From a gamma proteobacterium SCGC AAA076-P13 (lineage in GTDB: Bacteria; Pseudomonadota; Gammaproteobacteria; Magnimaribacterales; D2472): 64,000 nt of DNA. The DNA is taken from the NCBI GenBank assembly GCA_000384935.1, contig ARRA01000001.1, forward strand, positions 62,001-126,000, written 5' to 3'. A program made the position numbers and the translations under genes. The notes beneath the pieces were generated by a model. That model was given only the letters and a program-made list of their open reading frames with translations, did no database searches and was not told the DNA's origin. Shown piece after piece: positions 8,021-16,739 of this stretch (positions are counted from its first letter, which is position 1; every line of letters starts with the position of its first letter).

Positions 8021-10213
8021 TTAATTTGACTTAACAAACGTGAAGTGACCCTGCCACTCTAGGTTTATATTATCTTCATTTAAATTGTGATTTGATTCCC
8101 AATCACCTTCGCCAGAAATTGCTAATATATATGTATCTCCATTAATAAAATGCAACTTAATTACGTTTTTATTAACAAAATTACTATGTTCTATTTTTAC
8201 AATTGAGCTTTTTGCATTTTTTGTAAACTCAAGCCTTGGGTTGTATTCGCCATGTGTTTCTAGAACAGATACAAAGGTATGGTTTTGTGATGAAGGAACT
8301 CTATGAATTATTAGGTTTTCGTTTCTAAGATTAAATGATTCATCATTAGCACCTATCTGTGAAAATATAAATTTTTCATTAGTGTTACTCATGGTGCTAT
8401 AGGTATAAAACCTGTTGGTATTTAGCCAAGTCATTTGCGACAAGCCATTTTCAAGGGCAACAGTGCCTTTGTTCCATAGATACTCATATCCATTTGACTT
8501 CCCGAGCGCTTCCTGAACTGGGTTGTATTGAATTTTTCCAGAATGAGATATTAAATGGCCTTGATAATGTAAAGGCAGATCATATTGATTTTTATGTTTT
8601 GATTTAATATCAAAAATATCAACAATTAAAGGATGTTCTAAAAAATCAAGATTAATCATAGCCATTGTTCTTGTAAGAACTGAATCCTTATAAGCTCCCA
8701 TGAGCTTTGATGAGGTTATATTTATTAAATCACCCTCCTTAAAAAATAATATCTCTGGAGCAGTTTTTTGAGACTCATGCCAGTCTCCATTAAACTGACT
8801 AGATTCATTTAAAACAACTGTATTATGAGCAATTGTCTGCTTGGCCCATTTGTTATTTTCTGGCAAGTAATGACCACCGTACTTAGCTTCAATATTTAAA
8901 AAACGAGCTGCGCCATAATCGCTAATAATTTCATTATTATTGTCATAAAAAAGCCAATGCATTTTATCAAAATGCCCATGCCCAAGGCCATGAGATGTAT
9001 TTTTCATAACAAGAGCCTGATGTCCTGATTCAAAACCATTTCGAAAAACACTCAGAGCACCCATGTCACCCTCAATACCATCCCTTAGTTGCAGACTTTT
9101 ATATATAAAAGGTTTTTCAAGTTTTGCATCTAGCGCCTTTGCTACATTAAAACCATAACCAGTTAGCAAGAGATGGTTTTGAAGCTTAGCAATAGATAAA
9201 AGACTTGGATCTTTATTAATGTCATATGCTATTGCAACAGAGTGAACTAATTCTATGGTATCTATTCCTTTGTCCTTGATAGCGTCATTGATTGGAAAAA
9301 ATAGTTTGCTATAGCTTAGTTGAATTGTTGTGTAGATAGCTTTTATTAAAGCATTGTCCTTATATTCAAATATTTTTAAATTAGGATCATTGGTATTAAT
9401 TGATTTAGCAAAAATAACAAATGGCAGAAGAGCAAATCTTTGATAATAGGGACCTTCTGCATAGTATCCATCAGGAGAAAATAATTCATCTATTTGTTTA
9501 TAAAATCCTGAATCACCAGATTTATCAAGACCATATAAAGCTTTTGTAACCAGGTCATTGTTATTCAAGGTATATCCAGTCATTCCAACAGCTGAAACAG
9601 CCCAAGTTCCATGGTTATGAATTTTATTAAAAGTCTCTGGCTGCCCGGATGATAAAAAATCTGCCATTGGAATAAGAAGATTTTGCTCAATGATATTTTT
9701 TTCTGAGCTAGACAAAGAACTAATTATCATATCGTAGCCTTGTATAGCATAAAACAACCACATCGCTTCATTTAGACTTTGCCAAAACAAAACACCTGGA
9801 GATTGTTCTTTTCTTTTAGGATGTATACCCAGTGTAGGGTAAATATCGGCGTAAATTAGAAAAATAGATTTTGCGTAATCTAGGTATTTTTTGTTTTCAG
9901 TTATTTGATATAGCAAGCCGAGATCATAGATAAGTTTATAATTACGTTTATGTTGCTCATGTGTAAAGCCTCCACCAGCATCTTTTGGGATTGGAACAAC
10001 TGGAGGGCTATCAATATGCTTGTCAGTCTCTTTAACTAAAGTTACTAATGCTTTTTGGGCTAAAGGAATCTGAGTTATATTCTGAGATATATTTAATATA
10101 TCTTTCTGGGTAATAGCCAAATTCGGATTTAGCTGTTCAGCACTTGCATGCATACTGATTATTAATAAATAGCAAATAAAATTTATTAATGGCTTTCTGT
10201 GATTAAGTTGCAT
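8021..10213 (-). CDS. PL17 oligoalginate lyase
   Basis: A 730-residue exo-acting alginate lyase of polysaccharide lyase family 17. It has a signal peptide (cleavage likely after MHASA, residue 25), an N-terminal alpha-helical alginate lyase domain to about residue 370 and a C-terminal heparinase II/III-like beta domain. Family marks include PIPKDAGGGFTHEQHKRNY (74-92), NHGTWAVSAVGMTG (200-213) and DGYYAEGPYYQRFALLPF. Asn200, His201 and Tyr257 line up with the catalytic Asn201, His202 and Tyr258 that I recall for Saccharophagus Alg17C. It releases unsaturated monomer from oligoalginate, probably in the periplasm. It sits 10 bases after the PL6 gene and 18 before kdgF. Confidence 0.93.
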   Translation of the reverse strand: MQLNHRKPLINFICYLLIISMHASAEQLNPNLAITQKDILNISQNITQIPLAQKALVTLVKETDKHIDSPPVVPIPKDAGGGFTHEQHKRNYKLIYDLGLLYQITENKKYLDYAKSIFLIYADIYPTLGIHPKRKEQSPGVLFWQSLNEAMWLFYAIQGYDMIISSLSSSEKNIIEQNLLIPMADFLSSGQPETFNKIHNHGTWAVSAVGMTGYTLNNNDLVTKALYGLDKSGDSGFYKQIDELFSPDGYYAEGPYYQRFALLPFVIFAKSINTNDPNLKIFEYKDNALIKAIYTTIQLSYSKLFFPINDAIKDKGIDTIELVHSVAIAYDINKDPSLLSIAKLQNHLLLTGYGFNVAKALDAKLEKPFIYKSLQLRDGIEGDMGALSVFRNGFESGHQALVMKNTSHGLGHGHFDKMHWLFYDNNNEIISDYGAARFLNIEAKYGGHYLPENNKWAKQTIAHNTVVLNESSQFNGDWHESQKTAPEILFFKEGDLINITSSKLMGAYKDSVLTRTMAMINLDFLEHPLIVDIFDIKSKHKNQYDLPLHYQGHLISHSGKIQYNPVQEALGKSNGYEYLWNKGTVALENGLSQMTWLNTNRFYTYSTMSNTNEKFIFSQIGANDESFNLRNENLIIHRVPSSQNHTFVSVLETHGEYNPRLEFTKNAKSSIVKIEHSNFVNKNVIKLHFINGDTYILAISGEGDWESNHNLNEDNINLEWQGHFTFVKSN

Positions 10214-10223
10214 ATTTTTATTA

Positions 10224-12548
10224 TTAATTAGAATATTGATATATATTATTTTGCAAAAATGCAGTGTTTATTTTTGAGCTATTTAATTCTTTTATATTGG
10301 TCTTCTCTGTTCCGATAAATTGGTTATCGAAAACTCTGGTGATGGGTTCACCTACAGTATGGGCAATTTTGATACCAGGGCTTTTCAAGAGTTTATTTTT
10401 TTCAATATTAGTAACTTGAACCCCGTGTAAGAGTATCGAGCTTTTAGATTTATTCCTAGAGCCATGACCAACATTCGTTAATGTTGAGTTAGTTAAATTA
10501 AAATGAGGTCCAAAAGTGCTCTCATCTGTACCACCCCTATAAAGACTTACAAGAGAACCGCCAATGTCTTTAAAAATTGAATCAGAAATAGATACATATT
10601 CAGCATTATAGATACCATAATCCTCATACTCTTTATTTAATAAGAGAACAGATCCTGAAATATTCGTAAATTCTGAATTTTTTATAGTAATAGAGTTAGC
10701 AAATGAGCCTTTTGAAGGATTTATAAAATCAAATGAATGATTGATATTTAAATCATATATTGAACAGTTTTCAACTATAAGTTGGTAATTATCTAATATT
10801 GATTTGTGAGTCCTAATTACACTATTACCAGCACTATCTGGCGATTCTGAACCAGAAATCTGAAGCCCTGATAGCTTTAAATTTCCTCCATTTTTTATTT
10901 CAAAAAGATTTCCTCTCTCAAAAAATATTTTTGTATTTTTTGCCTTTGACTTGATTGTTATGGACTTATTAATTTGTAATATTTTGTTAACTGTATATTC
11001 ACCTGGAGCTAAGAGTAAGATATCACCAGATTTGGTAAGCTTTAGGGCATTAAAAATATTATTATCACCTGGCTTAACCTCTATTACATTTCCGGAATCA
11101 AAAGTATCCTCAATTGATGGCTTTGGATACCATTGAACACCAACTTTATCTTTAGTAATGGGATTAAGTGATCTAGAGACCCCTTCTTTAATAAGGATAT
11201 CTTTTGGGTAAAGCAGGTTGTTAGCTAGACGGACATAATCAAAACTAACTGAGTTAAAGCCATCGTTGAATTGAAAATTACTTATTTTATTTATTAAGTT
11301 ATTTGTAAATTTAATACCACTAATGTCATCAAATACCTTGAATGGATCTTTATTATTTTGTTGGTAAATAAGATTATTTTTAAACTCTGAGTTTTTTGGG
11401 ACTGCTGATCTCTCTTGATCACTGCCAGATGCAAAGTGTATATGGTCGGAATTTATTATTGAATTATTTTGAATAATTGAATCCTCGACTTGATGGTACC
11501 TATTAATACTTGAGTTAGGAACGCCATTCATTACCACCAAGGCTCCACCAAATCGATATCCCTTTAGGCCTTCCATGTAATTATTTTTAATTAATTGGCG
11601 TTTATTTATTACCCTAATACCGCCTGTATGATCTTGATTATTGCCAAGAAAAATATTTTCTTCTACTGCAGTATCGTTACCGTGCCTCATGGTCAAAGTG
11701 CCTCGAGATTCGAAGAAGATATTTCCAATAAACTTATTATTACCTGATTTATTTGAAACAATCTCAAGCTCTCCATCACAACGATCAAAAAAATTATTTT
11801 TTACAAGAGTGTGTGATTTAGATAATGAGAAATGGCTTGTTCCTATTCTTAGTGTTTCACCACCATTTGAACCTAGAATTTGGCGGGGTCCAAAATAGTT
11901 ATTTTCAATTATATGATAATTTTCTTGGCTTTCCAGAGTGTTAAGTTTAACTGCTAAAGTTACTCCCTTGTTCTTCTTGCCTTCTAGGTGATTGGAATCA
12001 AAGCGATTATGTTTGCCATAAATTGTGACCCAAGAATCATTCTCTGTTCTTTCTGGGTTATTAAAGTTATCAATAACGACTTGCGTAACTCTTGAATGAT
12101 TAGCAAGCAATAGTTTATTTTGACGGAATTCTATTACAGAACTAGTTGGCGTAAATCCATTTTTAAAAATTAAACCAGAAACAACAAGATGCTCGCCAGC
12201 TATTCTTAAATTTGACTCTCCTGTAATCAGAACATTTCCATTAGTTTGAGATCTTAATGTAATTGGTTTGTCTTTGCTTCCCTGGCCAACAAAAAGAATT
12301 TCAAAATTAGACCAGACACCATCTTTTAAAATAATAGTGTCGCCTGGTTTGACATTTTTAACTCTATCCTCATATTCAAGCTGTGTTGACACTAAAAAAT
12401 CTTCAGCAATTAAATGGTTCAAAGAAAATAAAGTTAAACAAAGAACAATAAAGTTAGAGGATATTGTTTTATTTAGTAAATTCAAAATATATATAAGCCC
12501 ACTTAAATTTTGTATACCAAAGCTATGTAATATAAAGTTTTTTGTCAT
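10224..12548 (-). CDS. PL6 alginate lyase, two beta-helix domains
   Basis: A 774-residue right-handed beta-helix lyase of family PL6 (chondroitinase B/AlyGC type), first gene of the alginate operon. Motifs in order are VKPGDTIILKDGVW (66-79), NGGETLRIGTS (228-238), ELEIVSNKSGNN (260-271) and GTLTMRHGN (283-291). Lys267 and Arg288 are 21 residues apart, the spacing of the catalytic Lys220/Arg241 pair of AlyGC. A second beta-helix starts near residue 490 (VKPGDNNIFNALKLTKSGDILLL), as in two-domain PL6 enzymes. The N-terminus is odd: a signal-like hydrophobic core at 33-48 comes after a 32-residue leader, so an internal non-ATG start (for example TTG at residue 22) is possible. It is exported and cuts polymer or oligomers. 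Confidence 0.92.
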   Translation of the reverse strand: MTKNFILHSFGIQNLSGLIYILNLLNKTISSNFIVLCLTLFSLNHLIAEDFLVSTQLEYEDRVKNVKPGDTIILKDGVWSNFEILFVGQGSKDKPITLRSQTNGNVLITGESNLRIAGEHLVVSGLIFKNGFTPTSSVIEFRQNKLLLANHSRVTQVVIDNFNNPERTENDSWVTIYGKHNRFDSNHLEGKKNKGVTLAVKLNTLESQENYHIIENNYFGPRQILGSNGGETLRIGTSHFSLSKSHTLVKNNFFDRCDGELEIVSNKSGNNKFIGNIFFESRGTLTMRHGNDTAVEENIFLGNNQDHTGGIRVINKRQLIKNNYMEGLKGYRFGGALVVMNGVPNSSINRYHQVEDSIIQNNSIINSDHIHFASGSDQERSAVPKNSEFKNNLIYQQNNKDPFKVFDDISGIKFTNNLINKISNFQFNDGFNSVSFDYVRLANNLLYPKDILIKEGVSRSLNPITKDKVGVQWYPKPSIEDTFDSGNVIEVKPGDNNIFNALKLTKSGDILLLAPGEYTVNKILQINKSITIKSKAKNTKIFFERGNLFEIKNGGNLKLSGLQISGSESPDSAGNSVIRTHKSILDNYQLIVENCSIYDLNINHSFDFINPSKGSFANSITIKNSEFTNISGSVLLLNKEYEDYGIYNAEYVSISDSIFKDIGGSLVSLYRGGTDESTFGPHFNLTNSTLTNVGHGSRNKSKSSILLHGVQVTNIEKNKLLKSPGIKIAHTVGEPITRVFDNQFIGTEKTNIKELNSSKINTAFLQNNIYQYSN
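12508..12521. promoter_or_regulatory. weak operator-like site inside PL6 start region
   Basis: TTTTGTATACCAAA resembles the operator-like palindromes upstream but has a two-base centre instead of three, close to the TTGGTATACCAA type known for UxuR/ExuR. It lies in codons for the PL6 leader. It may be an extra binding site or chance. Confidence 0.3.
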
Positions 12549-12554
12549 ACCAAA
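12540..12554. promoter_or_regulatory. putative GntR operator, copy 1
   Basis: TTTTGTCATACCAAA spans the PL6 start codon. It fits the shared pattern TTKGTNNTACMAA seen at 12584, 12694 and 16626, which follows the GT-N-AC core known for FadR/FCD-type GntR regulators. Binding here would block translation-start DNA and the promoter's downstream edge. Confidence 0.5.
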
Positions 12555-12583
12555 TCTTAATAAAAATATATAAATATTATATA

Positions 12584-12598
12584 TTTTGTAATACCAAT
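12584..12598. promoter_or_regulatory. putative GntR operator, copy 2
   Basis: TTTTGTAATACCAAT lies 36 bases upstream of the PL6 start codon. The right half ACCAAT is identical to that of the receptor-gene site at 16626. Its centre lies 44 bases from copy 1. Confidence 0.55.
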
Positions 12599-12693
12599 TA
12601 ACAAACTATATCGTACATATGATGCACTGTATTGATATTACAGCAATTGTTTTAAAAGTAATTAAATATTTTTTTTTTATCTATTCTATCAAA

Positions 12694-12708
12694 AATTGTA
12701 ATACAATC
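12694..12708. promoter_or_regulatory. putative GntR operator, copy 3
   Basis: AATTGTAATACAATC contains a perfect 13-base palindrome (ATTGTA-A-TACAAT). It lies 26 bases before the regulator's start codon, well placed for autoregulation. Confidence 0.55.
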
Positions 12709-12733
12709 TCTGATCATTCATTATTAAATACAT

Positions 12734-13471
12734 ATGAAGAATAAAGAAAGGTTATATATAAAAATTTCAAAAAGTATCGCATTGCTTATTAATAATGGTG
12801 AGTTTCCTGTTGGGAGCAGACTGCCAACAGAGAGAGAACTTTCCGAAATATTTAATGTAAGTAGACCAACTATTCGTGAAGCAATAATTGCTCTAGAGGT
12901 AAAGGAAATAGTCTCGATCAAAGCTGGATCAGGAGTTTATGTAGTTGGGAATACTCTTAAGATTGAGGATTTTTCTGGAGATATTAGTGCTTTTGAGCTA
13001 TTGGAAGCCAGAGTGATATTAGAAAGTGAGTCTGCATCACTGGCAGCTAGAATGATAACATCTGATGAAATTGATTTATTACAAGCTTCTCTAGAAAATA
13101 TGAAGACTGAAAATGCGCAATGTTCCAAAGCAGATAGAGAATTTCATACATTAATAGCGCATGGAACACATAACAAAGTCTTACTTAAACAAATTACCCA
13201 TCTCTGGGATTTGCAAGACAATCTAAATCATATCAATCAGAAACGTGAATCAGTTTGTATTGATGAGGATAGGCACTCAAAAATAGCAGATCATGAGGCT
13301 ATATTTGAAGCTATAAAAAATAGAGACTCAAAAGCTGCTAAAAAAGCAATGCAATTGCACTTTACTGATCTATTACATGCTATGCATGAAATTACTGAAA
13401 AGAAAGTTGTTGATGAGGCTAGAAATAAAGCCTTAGATATGAGAAAACGATTTATTATTTCTAATTCTTAA
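12734..13471 (+). CDS. GntR/FCD regulator of the alginate locus
   Basis: A 245-residue FadR/UxuR-like repressor. The winged helix covers about 1-72, with the recognition segment RLPTERELSEIFNVSRPTIREAI (29-51). An FCD sensing domain follows (about 85-225). Its His residues in FHTLIAHGTHN, DHEAIF and MQLHFTDL probably bind a metal that helps hold the ligand. The gene is divergent from the alginate operon, and three palindromes of FCD type lie between them. Its inducer may be a uronate intermediate such as DEH or KDG, by analogy with UxuR/ExuR/KdgR systems; this is inference. A hairpin terminator follows directly. Confidence 0.9.
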   Translation: MKNKERLYIKISKSIALLINNGEFPVGSRLPTERELSEIFNVSRPTIREAIIALEVKEIVSIKAGSGVYVVGNTLKIEDFSGDISAFELLEARVILESESASLAARMITSDEIDLLQASLENMKTENAQCSKADREFHTLIAHGTHNKVLLKQITHLWDLQDNLNHINQKRESVCIDEDRHSKIADHEAIFEAIKNRDSKAAKKAMQLHFTDLLHAMHEITEKKVVDEARNKALDMRKRFIISNS

Positions 13472-13508
13472 TAAAAAAAAGCTTCATGAGGGGACACGAA
13501 GCTTTTTA
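13472..13508 (+). terminator. terminator of the GntR gene
   Basis: The inverted repeat AAAAAGCTTC / GAAGCTTTTT with a 12-base loop starts right after the stop codon and ends in a T run. It also provides some A/T symmetry for the other strand. Confidence 0.75.
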
Positions 13509-13544
13509 AGTTTTCATTAATTTGCCATCAAACAAAGCAAACTA

Positions 13545-13583
13545 AAAAAAAGAAAAACAATACCCCGATTAGATCGGGGTTAT
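13545..13583 (-). terminator. terminator of the alginate-locus TonB receptor
   Basis: On the minus strand ACCCCGAT-CTA-ATCGGGGT forms an eight-pair stem with a three-base loop, followed by a T-rich tract. It begins seven bases after the receptor's stop codon. Confidence 0.85.
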
Positions 13584-13587
13584 TAAA

Positions 13588-16533
13588 TTAGAACCTATAA
13601 CTAGCCCCAATTGTAATCCTTCTGTCTGGGATACCAGCAAAACACAAAGGTCCAGATTGACTAACACAGTGTTGGCTTATGCCCTCTTCTGTTAAGTTAA
13701 CTGCTTCTATGCCTATGTTCAGCTTTTCACTAACATCATAGTTAACGCTTGCATTAAGCTGCGCTCTATCTAATGTCCAAACTGGGAAACTAAATGTACT
13801 ACTACCACTTGTATTAGCACCACCAGCAAAGTCATTAGTTCTAAAAGCCTCACGCCATGTATAACGCATTCTTGCTGATAGTTTATTCTTTTCATAGAAA
13901 ACAGTAACGTTGTAAGCATCCTCAGAGAAATCTAAAAGACCTCTATCAATACATACATCACCCAATACAGTTAAACCTCTTCCAGAAGTACAATCTTGTG
14001 TAGATCCACCACTGAAGTCTTGAGTCGTATAGTTAGCAAGAACACCAAAACCAGATGCCCATCCTAATTTTTCTTCAAAACTTGAAAGATCATATTGAAA
14101 TGCAAACTCAAACCCTGATTGAGTTGTAGTATCTGAATCATTTCCAGGCCTTGTAAAGTCAACACACATTCCAGTGGTATTAGGATCACCTAAAACATTT
14201 GGTTGAACAATTGGGTTATATATTCCTCCACCAGGACATGTTGGATCAGTTTCTCTAGCAAATCCATCAGTAGTAGAAGGATCTACAACCAAGAGAGCAC
14301 CCTCAAAGTCCTGTCCAAATATATTAGTTCTATCTTTAGTAAAATAGCCAACACTAGCTACAGCAGCTGGTGCAAAATACCACTCAAAACCAATTTCAAT
14401 AGAATCAACTTCCTCAGGCTCTAATCCAGGATTTCCCAAACTGACAGAAGCATTCTCACTGGTGTTAAAAGTAAAACCAGTATTTAGGTTATTAAACCCA
14501 GGTCTTCTAATGTCTGATGTGTAACCAAAACGAACAAGCATCTCATCATTTAACTCAGCAACAATATTAATTCTAGGTAAGATATAGTCATATGAACCCT
14601 TAGTTGATACTAAACTTCTATCACCACTTGAATTTGCAGGACCATAAGCAACAGAGTCAACCTCAGTATCAACATATCTAAAACCAAAATTACCTCTGTA
14701 TATACCATGTTCAAAGTTTGCTTGAGCATAAAGAGCAGTCGACTCTTCACTTACATCATAGTATGAATTGGTATCAGATTTGATATTCGCAATAGATGGG
14801 CTAGATGGATCATGAGCTATAACAGCATCTTGTAATATCTTTAAAACACCAAATGGATCAGAAAATGATAAGTCAGGATTTATTAGCAAGAAGTTTCTAA
14901 TACATAGACTTCTTCCATCGCCTGAACAAAAGTTTGATGGACCAGGAACTAATAGTTGAGAAAATAAAGAGCCATTAGGGCTATCAACCATTTTACTAAA
15001 TCCACCTATTTTTCCACTAACTTTATCAAATACACTGGACTGTTCACTTGAACGAATACCAAAGTCAACAGTTGTTATTGAATTCCAGTCTAGGTCATAT
15101 GTGAAATCAAGTCTCATGCTTGATTGCTCATTAGTATTTGTATTTCTTCCAATATCAACTTGATCTAATACAACATTATTAGGGTCTAATAAATCAGACG
15201 GTGAAGGTGCATATGCAGAATTAAAATTAACCCCAAATGCTAGAGCACCATCAGAAAAGTCATATATATAAGGAACACAATTATCATTACTACTACCATC
15301 AAGAGGACAATTTGGGTTAATAAAGTTAACAGTTGTATTTAAAGTAGGATTTAGAGTGTCTGAACTAGATTTTGAAATTTCAAATGTAGTGAATAATCTA
15401 TCTCCCTCCAATTCGCCTCTAAATGAAAATACATCAGTATCAGTGACACGTGAGTTAGTTTCACTTGAAAAACGAAGATTTGGATCATCGTCGTCATTCG
15501 CTAAATCTGGAACCAGTTCTCCCTTATAAGCTGCTGGATATCTGCCTGGACCGACACCAAAATCTACATACTCGAAGGCGCTAGGGATACTTATATTCTT
15601 TAATGAGCTAACACCAGAGCCTTGAAGTCTATATTGGTCTCTGCTTCTTTCCTGCTCAGTAATTACCGCATCAAAAGAAAGTGTTAAGTTCTCATTAAAC
15701 GAAGGAGCCCATTCAAATGTTGTAGATATGTTATTAGTTTCATAATCATCATTCTCCTGCTCTTGTAATAAGAATTGAATACCTAGGTATTCTGAAGGAT
15801 CCGATCCTGAAGGAGATGCTATGTTATCTCTGTCAGCACGAGGGCGAAATGAAACTGCTTCTTGTTCAGTAATACTGCCTGTAAATACAAAACCAAAATC
15901 GCCAGCATCACTGGACCATGTATCTCCAAATGCACCTGAAATTCTAGGAAGAGCATCTTCAACACTCAAGCTACTTTCTTCTAATTGGTATCTTAATGAT
16001 CCCAACCTTTCAGATAAATCTAATGGACGTATTGTCTTAAGATTCACAATACCACCAATAGCACCTTCAGTTGTTTTAGCTTCTGGTGATTTAATTACTT
16101 CAAGGGAAGAAATAATAGCAGCATTTACATCTTCAAAACTTATGCCACCTCTTCCGGAACCAGAACCAACTGTTGAAACTCCATTAATCTCTACTCTATT
16201 AGAGTTAGTTCCTCTAATTTGAACGCCGGTACCAACACCAGCAGTTCTTGTAATCTGAACACCGGTAATATTTTCAAGAACCTCAGCAAGATTTTGATCA
16301 GGTAGCTTACCAATGTCTTCGGCTACAATTACTTCAATTAAGTTATCAGAGCTTCTTTTTTGTGCAACTGCACTTGCAAGAGCCGATCTAATTCCTGTTA
16401 CAACAACTTCTTCTACTGCGTCGTCCTTTGAGTCTTCAACAGCTTGTGCTGAGACAGTGAAAGGCACTGTTAATAAAAGACTAAATGCGATGGTTAATAA
16501 CTGTTTAAAATTAAACTTATATATGTTCATCAT
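13588..16533 (-). CDS. TonB-dependent receptor, probable alginate oligomer importer
   Basis: A 981-residue outer-membrane receptor of the Caulobacter/Xanthomonas type. A signal peptide ends near TVSAQA. The TonB box region is EEVVVTGIRSALASAVAQKR, and the plug carries IGKLPDQNLAEVLENITGVQITR followed by GTNSNRVEINGV. The barrel ends with the aromatic ITIGASYRF, as outer-membrane proteins require. In marine bacteria this subfamily often imports glycans. Here it is next to the alginate operon, on the same strand, and has an operator-like palindrome (16626-16640) in its promoter region like those of the operon. The start has two ATGs (MMN), with a GGGGGG-rich ribosome site upstream. The ligand is inferred from context. 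Confidence 0.88.
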   Translation of the reverse strand: MMNIYKFNFKQLLTIAFSLLLTVPFTVSAQAVEDSKDDAVEEVVVTGIRSALASAVAQKRSSDNLIEVIVAEDIGKLPDQNLAEVLENITGVQITRTAGVGTGVQIRGTNSNRVEINGVSTVGSGSGRGGISFEDVNAAIISSLEVIKSPEAKTTEGAIGGIVNLKTIRPLDLSERLGSLRYQLEESSLSVEDALPRISGAFGDTWSSDAGDFGFVFTGSITEQEAVSFRPRADRDNIASPSGSDPSEYLGIQFLLQEQENDDYETNNISTTFEWAPSFNENLTLSFDAVITEQERSRDQYRLQGSGVSSLKNISIPSAFEYVDFGVGPGRYPAAYKGELVPDLANDDDDPNLRFSSETNSRVTDTDVFSFRGELEGDRLFTTFEISKSSSDTLNPTLNTTVNFINPNCPLDGSSNDNCVPYIYDFSDGALAFGVNFNSAYAPSPSDLLDPNNVVLDQVDIGRNTNTNEQSSMRLDFTYDLDWNSITTVDFGIRSSEQSSVFDKVSGKIGGFSKMVDSPNGSLFSQLLVPGPSNFCSGDGRSLCIRNFLLINPDLSFSDPFGVLKILQDAVIAHDPSSPSIANIKSDTNSYYDVSEESTALYAQANFEHGIYRGNFGFRYVDTEVDSVAYGPANSSGDRSLVSTKGSYDYILPRINIVAELNDEMLVRFGYTSDIRRPGFNNLNTGFTFNTSENASVSLGNPGLEPEEVDSIEIGFEWYFAPAAVASVGYFTKDRTNIFGQDFEGALLVVDPSTTDGFARETDPTCPGGGIYNPIVQPNVLGDPNTTGMCVDFTRPGNDSDTTTQSGFEFAFQYDLSSFEEKLGWASGFGVLANYTTQDFSGGSTQDCTSGRGLTVLGDVCIDRGLLDFSEDAYNVTVFYEKNKLSARMRYTWREAFRTNDFAGGANTSGSSTFSFPVWTLDRAQLNASVNYDVSEKLNIGIEAVNLTEEGISQHCVSQSGPLCFAGIPDRRITIGASYRF

Positions 16534-16625
16534 GTTTTGGTTCCCCCCAAAAAAAATTTAAATCAATCCTTATAATACAAACTTATTTGACAAAAGCAAT
16601 CATTTTGGCTTAACAATATATATTA

Positions 16626-16640
16626 ATTGGTCTTACCAAT
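16626..16640. promoter_or_regulatory. putative GntR operator before TonB receptor
   Basis: ATTGGTCTTACCAAT is a perfect palindrome with a three-base centre, 93 bases upstream of the receptor start and 100 upstream of the pantothenate kinase gene. It matches the motif found three times between the alginate operon and its regulator, suggesting control by the same protein. Confidence 0.6.
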
Positions 16641-16739
16641 ATAATTAAAAATAAGTTATTTAAAAAAAAGTTATCAATATCTAAGTTAAATCAAATTTAA
16701 TATACTTATAGACAAAGAAATCAACTCTCATAATTAAAA

